A stretch of DNA of 7,855 bases from Elusimicrobia bacterium RIFOXYB2_FULL_49_7 (GTDB taxonomy: Bacteria; Fibrobacterota; OXYB2-FULL-49-7). Location: assembly GCA_001800515.1 (NCBI GenBank), contig MGVN01000110.1, forward strand, positions 1 to 7,855, in the 5' to 3' direction. The notes below the pieces were generated by a model. It was not told the origin of the DNA. It searched no databases and saw nothing but the letters and a program-made list of their open reading frames with translations. The position numbers and the translations under genes were made by a program. Shown here in pieces: positions 1 through 6,152 of this stretch. Position 1 is the first letter of the stretch. Each line of letters opens with the position of its first letter.

Positions 1-535
1 CATAGCCGCCCATCATTACTTCCCCCACGCCGGGGATGGTGGAAAACTGATCCTTTACATAATCGCGCGTATACTCCATGATGTACTTGAGAGGCCGCTT
101 GCCGGAAACGGTGAGCCATATGATGGGTTGGTCTTCGGGATTGCTTTTTCTGATAACAGGCGCGTCGATATCCGAGGGGAGCGTGCGCTGCGCTCTCGCG
201 ATATTGCTTTGTACTTCCTGGAGGGCTACGTCAATATCCTTCTCCAGGTCAAACTGCACGGTAATGTCCGAGCGTCCCTGCCGGGAGGTGGACATCACTT
301 CCTGTACGCCCTGGATCCCCATGAGGGCGCTCTCAATAGTATCGGTTATCTCGGTTTCCATCACCTCAGGCGCCGCGCCTTCCCATGACGTCGATATGGA
401 GAGCACAGGAAAATCGACGTCAGGCATCTGGCTCACGCCCAGCTTCATGAACGCGAACATGCCGAATACGATGATGCCTATCAACACCATCCACGCAAAG
501 ACCGGGTTTTTTATCGACGTATCTGACAATGACAT
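1..535 (-). CDS. RND-family efflux transporter (AcrB/HAE1-like), N-terminal part, cut by the window edge
   Basis: This is the inner-membrane pump subunit of a tripartite efflux system, driven by proton exchange. Only the first 178 residues are visible; full-length members have roughly 1000-1050, so the rest lies left of the window. The start MSLSDTSIKNPVFAW is the classic RND N-terminus. A first membrane helix spans about residues 11-29, followed by GVSQMPDVDFPV, SWEGAAPEVMET (about 52-63), SRQGRSD, LQEVQSNIARAQRTLP and NPEDQPI, all hallmarks of the first porter (PN1) segment. The ATG shares its A with the TAA stop of the TolC gene (TAATG), so translation is probably coupled; a GGGAAAG purine run lies just upstream. 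The motifs fit HAE1-type multidrug pumps better than the heavy-metal CzcA type, but the substrate cannot be read from this fragment. No membrane-fusion gene lies between it and tolC. Confidence 0.95.
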   Translation of the reverse strand, partial: MSLSDTSIKNPVFAWMVLIGIIVFGMFAFMKLGVSQMPDVDFPVLSISTSWEGAAPEVMETEITDTIESALMGIQGVQEVMSTSRQGRSDITVQFDLEKDIDVALQEVQSNIARAQRTLPSDIDAPVIRKSNPEDQPIIWLTVSGKRPLKYIMEYTRDYVKDQFSTIPGVGEVMMGGY

Positions 536-1803
536 TATTGCTTTCCCATTTCCGCCGCGATTTCAAGCAGCACTTTGTTTAATTGTATCTGTAGATCCAT
601 CCTCGCCTGGTTCCGTTTCGTGTCGAACATGGCGAGCAATGCCTGCAGTACTTCCATATTTGACACCAATCCGAGCCTATAATCGCGCAGCTGCAGACGA
701 TAGCTTTCGCTGGATCTTTCGTACGCCTCGTTATAGGACGCTGCCTGCGCGGCTGCCGCTGTATAGTCGTTATAGAGTTTCCGCATACCTGCGGCCGTTA
801 TTCTTTTCAACTGTTCTTCGCTCTCCTGCGCCTCTCTTAAGCGGTACTCCTCTTCCTTGACCTTCGCATGCAATACCCCGCCCTGGTAGATGGGCATGGT
901 CAATGACAAAAGCGCTCCCCAGTCAGCTCCCGAAAGTGTACCGCTACGGGACAAATACCAATTACCGTCGAAATTCAGCGAGGGAAGACGCGCCCCTTTA
1001 ACAAAAGTGACCCCGCTTTTCCGGGCTGCTACTTCTTCTTGCGCGGCACGAATATCCGAACGCTGCAGTGCCGACTGAAGATAGACATCAACCGGCTGAG
1101 CCGCCGCCACAGTTCGCTCATCAGAGATCTGTATAGCATCCGCCCCTCTGCCGATGAGCAGCGAGAGTGATTCGAGAGCATTGGCACGGTCACCATTTAT
1201 TTTGTCCAGCTGGGCGCGAAGCTGAGCTGTCTGAGACTGCACCGCAAGCACTTCACTTTCCCGCGACTTGCCCAGACGAACACGCTCCTTCAATTCGCGT
1301 ATGCGTTCTTCCATAAGGAAAATGATCTCGGACACGTTTTTTACTTCCGCGTCCTGTTGTGCAACATCATAGAACGACCTGCTTACATCAGCAAAAAGTG
1401 TTCTTTTTATTGTACAGAAACTCAACTCTTCCTGAACGCTGCGTGATCTCGCCGCAGAAAGGCTTTCTCTCGTGCGAAAACCTGAGAACAACCGCTGCGT
1501 GACAGAAAGGCGGGAGCTTGTCCCTTCCTCGCCGGCATTGCCAACGCTTTCACGGTAATCACGCGACAACCCCACCGCTACGAAAGGGAGCCTGTCCCCG
1601 GCCGCCTGGTTGACCAGTTGCCTTGCCTGTTCAAAACGCTCTTTTTGAATAGCGAGGGGTTTGCTGTAACCTTCAGCAAGAGAAAAACACTCCGTGAGGG
1701 TGAGAGGCGCAGCCCCTGCGGCTGACACTGAAAAAACGAGGGTGCCTACGAGCATTGCAAAAGTTACAAGGGGAGCCAACGGGGTGTTGTACCTGGGGAA
1801 CAT
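535..1803 (-). CDS. TolC-like outer-membrane efflux protein (OEP family)
   Basis: A 422-residue outer-membrane channel that carries substrates from an RND pump across the periplasm and outer membrane; the length is normal for the family. A signal peptide covers about residues 1-31 (hydrophobic core 11-27, AGA|A cleavage site). Two OEP repeats are visible. The first has a QRLFSGF strand (about 103-109) and VRLGKSRESEVL (about 175-186). The second has MPIYQGGVLHAKV (about 303-315) and YRLGLVSNMEVLQA (about 375-388). Long heptad-like helices between them form the alpha-barrel. I chose the ATG at 1803 because GGAG sits 7 nt upstream. A longer reading from a TTG at 1860 would start almost at the predicted transcription start and adds residues before the signal peptide. 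It is the first gene after a consensus promoter and overlaps the RND gene by one base. A class I OMF is certain in kind; the exact system is not. Confidence 0.93.
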   Translation of the reverse strand: MFPRYNTPLAPLVTFAMLVGTLVFSVSAAGAAPLTLTECFSLAEGYSKPLAIQKERFEQARQLVNQAAGDRLPFVAVGLSRDYRESVGNAGEEGTSSRLSVTQRLFSGFRTRESLSAARSRSVQEELSFCTIKRTLFADVSRSFYDVAQQDAEVKNVSEIIFLMEERIRELKERVRLGKSRESEVLAVQSQTAQLRAQLDKINGDRANALESLSLLIGRGADAIQISDERTVAAAQPVDVYLQSALQRSDIRAAQEEVAARKSGVTFVKGARLPSLNFDGNWYLSRSGTLSGADWGALLSLTMPIYQGGVLHAKVKEEEYRLREAQESEEQLKRITAAGMRKLYNDYTAAAAQAASYNEAYERSSESYRLQLRDYRLGLVSNMEVLQALLAMFDTKRNQARMDLQIQLNKVLLEIAAEMGKQ

Positions 1804-1810
1804 ATGAGTA

Positions 1811-1814
1811 CTCC
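1811..1814 (-). promoter_or_regulatory. Ribosome binding site of the TolC-like gene
   Basis: GGAG on the minus strand, 7 nt before the ATG at 1803. This site decides the start codon: neither the TTG at 1860 nor the internal ATG at 1755 has a comparable purine-rich sequence in front of it. Confidence 0.7.
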
Positions 1815-1865
1815 AGTGATATGGTAACGCTAGCAGATGAAACAAACTGAAGAAATACAATTAGT

Positions 1866-1899
1866 ATTGATTATAAACCATATTTTGTTATATGTCAAT
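1866..1899. promoter_or_regulatory. Imperfect inverted repeat over the tolC-RND core promoter; possible repressor operator
   Basis: On the plus strand the left arm is ATTGATTATAA and the right arm is TTATATGTCAAT, whose reverse complement is ATTGACATATAA. The arms therefore match as ATTGA plus TATAA with a one-base offset. The repeat encloses both the -35 and -10 boxes of the minus-strand promoter, the usual place for a TetR- or MarR-type operator at efflux genes. Part of the symmetry could arise simply from the promoter boxes themselves, and no regulator gene is in the window. Confidence 0.3.
1870..1898 (-). promoter_or_regulatory. Consensus sigma-70-type promoter for the tolC-RND operon
   Basis: Read on the minus strand, a perfect -35 box TTGACA (1898-1893) is followed by a 17-nt spacer and a perfect -10 box TATAAT (1875-1870). 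Transcription would start near 1863, giving a leader of about 60 nt before the ATG at 1803. A perfect 12/12 match with ideal spacing implies a very strong promoter, so for an efflux operon a repressor is expected. The region is AT-rich compared with its surroundings. Confidence 0.85.
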
Positions 1900-1920
1900 C
1901 GTCTCATTCTTCATGCAAAG

Positions 1921-1949
1921 TTGCTCGGCTGATGTTAAATATATACAAT
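1921..1949 (+). promoter_or_regulatory. Probable promoter for the HdeD-like gene
   Basis: TTGCTC (1921-1926), a 17-nt spacer, then TACAAT (1944-1949). The -10 differs from consensus at one base, while the -35 keeps only TTG. Expected start of transcription is about 1956, giving a leader of about 130 nt. It lies back to back with the minus-strand promoter, the two -35 boxes being 22 bp apart, so one bound regulator could affect both. It is weaker than its divergent partner. Confidence 0.5.
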
Positions 1950-1956
1950 ATAAGTA

Positions 1957-2078
1957 GGGACGGGAAAGGTTCTCACTTTCCCGGAAACCTTGCCTTACTA
2001 CAGGCTGCCGCTCCCTCTCCGAGAATCACTCAGCGCTCCATACTGGCGGGAGGTAATCCTGTAACAGAAAAGGTAAAT
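1957..2078 (+). promoter_or_regulatory. Structured 5' leader of the HdeD-like gene (function unknown)
   Basis: No gene is supported here, but several pairings are. Hairpin A is CGGGAAAG (1961-1968) with CTTTCCCG (1976-1983), a perfect 8-bp stem and 7-nt loop. Hairpin B, AAGGTT (1966-1971) with AACCTT (1986-1991), shares bases with A, so the two exclude each other. Further down TACAGG (1999-2004) can pair with CCTGTA (2058-2063), and inside it CTCCC (2011-2015) with GGGAG (2048-2052), closing a domain just before the ribosome binding site. I do not recognise a known riboswitch consensus. This could be a regulatory leader or chance pairing. Confidence 0.3.
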
Positions 2079-2085
2079 GGGGGTG
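2079..2085 (+). promoter_or_regulatory. Ribosome binding site of the HdeD-like gene
   Basis: GGGGGTG directly upstream of the ATG at 2090, with good spacing. It supports this start over the out-of-frame ATG at 2077, which lies inside the purine run. Confidence 0.6.
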
Positions 2086-2089
2086 TATC

Positions 2090-2674
2090 ATGGTAACAAG
2101 CACACAACAACAGGTCAAGGAAAGCAGCGTTATTGTAGAACAGGAATTAAAAAGAATAAATGCTCAGCAGCTCTATTCTGTGATCATGAGCGCTTCGGCA
2201 ACGCTGGGAGCACTTGGCATTATCGAGATGCTTTTCGGGCTCGGATCTATAATCGCGCCCTCGTTCGCGGGAGCCTTTTTCGTATTACTGATGGGAGGAG
2301 CTTTAACGGCAGGCGGCGCGCTTGAGTTCGTTTCAGGCGTAATCCATAAGTCGTTGGCCCGGGTCGTTCATGGCGTCGCTTCCGCAGTTGTCGGTCTTCT
2401 TGCGATAGCCCATCCCCTCTACGGGCTCACCTTCCTTACCGGGCTCATAGGCGTGTACCTGCTCATCTCCGGCATTGACCGGTTCTTTGAACCGCGCAGG
2501 ACTTCATGGGCGATGTCCGTCGGCGTTTTGAATGTCATATTCGCGATCATCGTCTTCGCGGCACTTCCCGTGGCAAGCAATGTCCTTCTCGGCTGGATGA
2601 TCGGATTGAACCTGATCTCAGGAGGGTTTATTTCGACGAGGATCGCCGCGTCATTAAGAAGCGGCCTTAGATAA
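2090..2674 (+). CDS. HdeD-like (DUF308) six-helix membrane protein
   Basis: A 194-residue integral inner-membrane protein. After a polar N-terminus (residues 1-27) six hydrophobic segments follow in pairs, at about 29-54, 59-84, 89-107, 110-130, 140-160 and 162-183, with a short basic tail. The small-residue-rich helices, the HPLYGLTFLTGLIGVYLLISGIDRF-type stretch around 108-132 (aliphatic helix ending in SGIDRF) and the length fit the HdeD/DUF308 family. E. coli HdeD is linked to acid resistance, but the role of most family members is unknown. It stands alone, divergent from tolC-RND and convergent with the kinase operon. Its start is supported by GGGGGTG upstream. The family call rests on topology and pattern, not on a catalytic motif, so a different small multipass family is possible. 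Confidence 0.7.
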   Translation: MVTSTQQQVKESSVIVEQELKRINAQQLYSVIMSASATLGALGIIEMLFGLGSIIAPSFAGAFFVLLMGGALTAGGALEFVSGVIHKSLARVVHGVASAVVGLLAIAHPLYGLTFLTGLIGVYLLISGIDRFFEPRRTSWAMSVGVLNVIFAIIVFAALPVASNVLLGWMIGLNLISGGFISTRIAASLRSGLR

Positions 2675-2680
2675 GTCATT

Positions 2681-2730
2681 CTGCGGTGGGGGCAGGTATG
2701 GATGCGTCTCTGTCTGTCCCCACGTTGCAG
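2681..2730. terminator. Hairpin between convergent genes; possible terminator without a U-tract
   Basis: GTGGGGGCAG (2686-2695) pairs with CTGTCCCCAC (2714-2723), 10 bp with one G-U pair and an 18-nt loop. CTGC (2681-2684) with GCAG (2727-2730) extends it outward. It fills most of the 67-nt gap between the stop codons at 2674 and 2742, the expected place for a shared terminator. The stem is better in the plus-strand RNA than in the minus-strand RNA, where the G-U pair becomes A-C. Neither side has a run of T, so classical intrinsic termination is not shown. Confidence 0.4.
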
Positions 2731-2741
2731 AAATCGGGAAA

Positions 2742-4703
2742 TCAGTCACGCTGTGGAATGCTCTCCGGCTTTTGAAAGACGGGCATCGTGAAGCTAAATG
2801 TGCTTCCCTGTCCTATAATGCTTTGCACCCACACCTTTCCCCCGTGAAGTTCAACGATACGCTTGACCAGAGCAAGGCCGAGGCCGGCTCCTCTGATCTG
2901 CCCGGTTCTGTACTCGTCGATCTGATAGAACTTCTCGAACACTCTGCTGTATTCCTCTGACGGTATCCCATGGCCGTTATCACGCACTTCTATGGATACG
3001 TTCTTCTGGTCAAAAAGCTTCCCCGTGATCGTTATTCGCTTTACCTCTTTACTGTTGAACTTTATTGCGTTCTCCACGAGGTTCTCTATCACTTCCACCA
3101 TCTTCATACTGTCTACGTAAACTATCGGCAGCTGGTTGATCGCGGGATCAACGGATATCTGGATCGGGATATCGGTAGCATAATCCGCGAACCCGCGCAC
3201 GCAGCGGTCAACGATAGTGAACGGCGTGATCTTTTCCGGCGTCAACTGCGTAAACTCCGACTCCAGAAGCGTGAATCGGAGCAGGTCGTCGACAAGGTCA
3301 TTGAGAAGGTCCCCCTGTTTCTTGATGGAGCGCAGCGCCACAGTTGTTTTCTCGTCGGCGGTGTTCAGTTTTTCAAGCAATACGGCGGAAAACCCGTTAA
3401 TAGTGGTCAACGGCGTTTTCAACTTGTGCGTAATAAGGGCAAGAAAATCGGTTTTATGCTTTTCTTCTTTTTTTTCATCGGTAATATCGCGCACGACGAA
3501 TATGTAGCCGATGAGACTATTCAGTTGATTATGGATGCCCGTCGCGAGAACGCCGAGGGTGAGCGATTTGCCTATAGTCCGCTCCAATTCAAATGAGACC
3601 GTCCTCTTCGTGCTGTTTTGAATATCGTTCCACGGGAGCGATGGAATGAAGCTCTCCACCGAAACAGGAAACTGCTTCCCCTGGCAATTCTTCTGGTTAA
3701 GCCCCAAAAGTTCTTCAGCAGACTTATTAAGACGAATAATATTGAGAGAAGCGTCAGTCGCCACGGCACCGTCTGCCATGCTGGCGAAGATCGCGTCAAG
3801 CTCTTCCTTTTCCTGTTCGAGCGTGTTAAAAAGATGGGTATTCTCAATGGCAATGGCCGCTTCCACCGCGAAGATGGAAAGAAGATGGGTATCCCTCTGC
3901 TCGAACATAACATCATTTTCCCGTCTGTAGAGGCTGATGACCCCGAGGAGTTTCCCTTTCCGGTGCAGGGGCACTGTTATGCTCGATTTCACGCTGTCGA
4001 ATTCCTGCAGATGCGAGAAGCGAGGGTCATTCTTCAGTTCTCCCTGAATATGGACCAGCTGCTCCTGTTTGGCGACGTAGCCGGCAATACGTTCGCCGAG
4101 AGAAAGCCTTTTGCCTACCACCCGGTCCTTGCGCGCGCCGGAAGCGGCCTTTACGACCAGATCGTTCTGCTCCGCGTCATAGAGCATGATTGAACCGCCA
4201 TCCGCTGCCAGCGAATCGCAGACAAGCGTGAGAATAAGATTCAGGAGTTCATCAATACCCATGAGGGAGCTGATCGCTTTGCTCGCTTCATAGAGGTTCA
4301 CCAACTCCTTAAGTTCTCTCACCTCCGCCGTAAGCCGCTGCTTCTCAAGGCATCGCTTTACGGTAAGTTCCAGTTCCGCTATGTCAAAATTCTTCGTAAT
4401 GTAATCGTAGGCGCCAAGCTTCATTGCTCCCACCGCGTTCTCGATCGTGCCATGAGCGGTAATGATGATAACGTCAGTCCTCTGGCAGTTCTCTTTGACG
4501 TATTTGAGCACACCAAGTCCGTCAATACCCGGCATTTTAAAATCGCTGATAACAAGCTCGTAGTGATTATCCTTGAGCAGCTCTATCCCTTTCTCGCCGT
4601 TCTCTGCGGACATCACGTCGTAGCCCACCGAACGGAGAAATTCCGTACAACCGTTGCGTATGTACGTATCGTCATCGACAACAAGAATGTGTTCGTTCGC
4701 CAT
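2742..4703 (-). CDS. Hybrid sensor kinase: REC-GAF-PAS-HisKA-HATPase, cytoplasmic
   Basis: A 653-residue soluble signalling protein with no membrane helix. REC covers about residues 4-120: acidic pocket D10-D12, phosphoacceptor D54 (SDFKMPG), T82 and K104. The usual Pro after this Lys is Asn (TKNF). GAF spans about 140-292 and PAS about 297-408. HisKA has its H-box at 420-436 with H426 (THKLKTPL). HATPase_c has the N-box NLVENAIKF (541-549), G1 DNGHGI (575-580), F-box and G2 RGAGLGL (604-610). The base after H426 is Lys, where most HisKA kinases have Glu or Asp; the Thr four residues after His is kept. The start at 4703 puts REC at the very N-terminus. It lies 4 nt after the stop of the upstream kinase and has no clear ribosome binding site, so coupled translation is likely. 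REC may receive phosphate from that kinase. No DNA-binding domain is present. Confidence 0.93.
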   Translation of the reverse strand: MANEHILVVDDDTYIRNGCTEFLRSVGYDVMSAENGEKGIELLKDNHYELVISDFKMPGIDGLGVLKYVKENCQRTDVIIITAHGTIENAVGAMKLGAYDYITKNFDIAELELTVKRCLEKQRLTAEVRELKELVNLYEASKAISSLMGIDELLNLILTLVCDSLAADGGSIMLYDAEQNDLVVKAASGARKDRVVGKRLSLGERIAGYVAKQEQLVHIQGELKNDPRFSHLQEFDSVKSSITVPLHRKGKLLGVISLYRRENDVMFEQRDTHLLSIFAVEAAIAIENTHLFNTLEQEKEELDAIFASMADGAVATDASLNIIRLNKSAEELLGLNQKNCQGKQFPVSVESFIPSLPWNDIQNSTKRTVSFELERTIGKSLTLGVLATGIHNQLNSLIGYIFVVRDITDEKKEEKHKTDFLALITHKLKTPLTTINGFSAVLLEKLNTADEKTTVALRSIKKQGDLLNDLVDDLLRFTLLESEFTQLTPEKITPFTIVDRCVRGFADYATDIPIQISVDPAINQLPIVYVDSMKMVEVIENLVENAIKFNSKEVKRITITGKLFDQKNVSIEVRDNGHGIPSEEYSRVFEKFYQIDEYRTGQIRGAGLGLALVKRIVELHGGKVWVQSIIGQGSTFSFTMPVFQKPESIPQRD

Positions 4704-4707
4704 AAGA

Positions 4708-6120
4708 TTATTGTTTCGCAAGCGGCAGGGTAAATGCGAACTTGCTTCCTTTCCCGAGTTCACTGGTAACGTTGATCGTTCCGCCCTGCATTTCAAGCAG
4801 TCCTTTGACTATGGACAATCCGAGCCCTGAGCCTTTCGGACCGGAAATTTTTTCGCGGCCGTCCTTCACCTGTTCAAATTTATCGAATATCCTGTCCAGC
4901 TTATCTGCCGGTATCCCCATGCCGGTATCGCTTACCGCCACTTCGACCATTTTGTGCGCCGGGCTGAAGCGCGCATCGACATTGATCTTCCCTCCCATGG
5001 GAGTGAATTTCACCGCATTGCTGAGAAGGTTTATCAGTACCTGCCGGGTGCGTTCAGGGTCTATCTGCACGTCAGGCAAACTCTCCTGAACGTTAAAAGA
5101 CAGAGAGATATTCTTGTTATCTACCTGCGGCTTGAACAGCTGCCCGATCTCGACCAGCAGGGGAGGCAGCTTTACCACCTGTGCGTTCACTTCCATTTTT
5201 CCGCGCTCGATCTTCGCCATATCAAGCAGGTCGTCTATGAACTTACTGAGGCGGGTGGCGCAATCACGCATAACCTGCAGGTATTCCTTCTGCTTATCGT
5301 TGATCTCGCCTGCGGTCCCTTTAAAGAACATATCGATATACATACGCAGAGAAAGAAGAGGCGAGCGAAGTTCGTGCGTGACACTCGACACGAAATCGCT
5401 TTTCAACTGGTCAAGCTCCTTGAGCCTCTCGCTCATCTTGTTAAATTCCCCGGCAAGATACCCCAGCTCGTCGCGGCTCTGCACAGTGATCTTATGGTCA
5501 AGCTTCCCCTTCCCTATCACCTGAGCGCCCTGCGCTATGGTCCTTATCGGCCCGACCATCATCGCGGTCAGAAAGAGCGCTCCCGCAAGGCCTACAATAA
5601 GCGCTGCCACAGCGACCATCGCTATACGTTTGCGCGTGACAGCGAGCGCCAGGTTCACTTCATCATTCAGAGCTTCCTGAGAAAACCCTATCCGTATTAT
5701 TCCGGCTTTTGCGTCATTGACGATCACAGGCATGGCAAGCTCAAGCACCCCGGCGTGCGATGCCGGTACCAGCCCTTCTACTTTCAATGAAGCTGCAGTC
5801 TGTTCATCTTTCAGTTCAGTACCCAGGAGGTTAATGTCCGTATGCGCCAGCACTTTGCCTCCCGTATCAGTAACGGAAACGAACATGACACCCTTGGTAT
5901 TCTTGACGAGCTTGAGATAATTGAGAAGCAGTATCTCATCATTAACTACGATCGATTCCTTGGCCACCTGCGCGAGGCTTTTCATCATATCCGTGCGGCT
6001 TCTCTCCATCTCATCTACGAGGAACCTGCTTTCTGCAATGTAAAGGGTTACCGCCACACCGCTCACGATGATGACAACAAGAAGTCCGATCAGCGCGCTG
6101 AATTTCGTTCGAAGTTTCAT
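4708..6120 (-). CDS. Membrane sensor histidine kinase (periplasmic sensor-HAMP-HisKA-HATPase)
   Basis: A 470-residue inner-membrane kinase. Helix TM1 is at about residues 8-29, a periplasmic sensor of about 130 residues at 30-164 and TM2 at about 166-189. HAMP is at about 190-240, HisKA with H249 in VTHELRSPL (247-255), and HATPase_c with NLLSNAVKF (364-372), DTGMGI (398-403) and KGSGLGLSIVKG (429-440). All catalytic motifs are intact. The sensor segment (LLNYLKLVKNTKGVMFVSV, then TDTGGKVLAHTD) resembles a single-Cache/PDC fold, which suggests a small ligand, but the ligand is unknown. The ATG at 6120 follows a weak GAGAAG; the start places TM1 right at the N-terminus. It sits between the barrel-TPR gene (32 nt upstream) and the REC-kinase (4 nt downstream), which makes the latter's REC domain the most likely phosphate acceptor. 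Confidence 0.94.
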   Translation of the reverse strand: MKLRTKFSALIGLLVVIIVSGVAVTLYIAESRFLVDEMERSRTDMMKSLAQVAKESIVVNDEILLLNYLKLVKNTKGVMFVSVTDTGGKVLAHTDINLLGTELKDEQTAASLKVEGLVPASHAGVLELAMPVIVNDAKAGIIRIGFSQEALNDEVNLALAVTRKRIAMVAVAALIVGLAGALFLTAMMVGPIRTIAQGAQVIGKGKLDHKITVQSRDELGYLAGEFNKMSERLKELDQLKSDFVSSVTHELRSPLLSLRMYIDMFFKGTAGEINDKQKEYLQVMRDCATRLSKFIDDLLDMAKIERGKMEVNAQVVKLPPLLVEIGQLFKPQVDNKNISLSFNVQESLPDVQIDPERTRQVLINLLSNAVKFTPMGGKINVDARFSPAHKMVEVAVSDTGMGIPADKLDRIFDKFEQVKDGREKISGPKGSGLGLSIVKGLLEMQGGTINVTSELGKGSKFAFTLPLAKQ

Positions 6121-6152
6121 TTTCTTCTCATTTCACGGCGCACAAAGTCGCC

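Noticed and set aside
78..860. Long plus-strand open frame, 260 codons
   Set aside because: It is antisense to the RND N-terminus and the TolC C-terminus, both certain, and its translation is low-complexity, rich in Ser, Arg and Pro with no domain pattern.
1804..1860. Longer TolC form starting at a TTG at 1860
   Set aside because: It would start a few bases from the predicted transcription start and has no ribosome binding site; the ATG at 1803 has GGAG at 7 nt and gives a proper signal peptide.
1932..2096. Small plus-strand frame of 54 codons ending over the HdeD-like start (possible leader peptide)
   Set aside because: Its first codons contain the putative -10 box, so the transcript would start after its ATG, and there is no purine-rich ribosome binding site. 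The sequence shows no recognisable features.
2970..3596. Plus-strand open frame of 208 codons antisense to the REC-GAF-PAS kinase
   Set aside because: The opposite strand encodes clearly recognisable PAS, HisKA and HATPase motifs; the plus frame has none and no ribosome binding site.
4954..5790. Plus-strand open frame of 278 codons antisense to the membrane kinase
   Set aside because: Mirror of a well-supported kinase; the translation is rich in His and Arg, typical of an antisense shadow.
6137..6152. GGCG/CGCC hairpin followed by a T-rich run on the plus strand
   Set aside because: Only a 4-bp stem, no plus-strand gene upstream to terminate, and in the minus-strand direction, where the genes run, no U-tract follows it.
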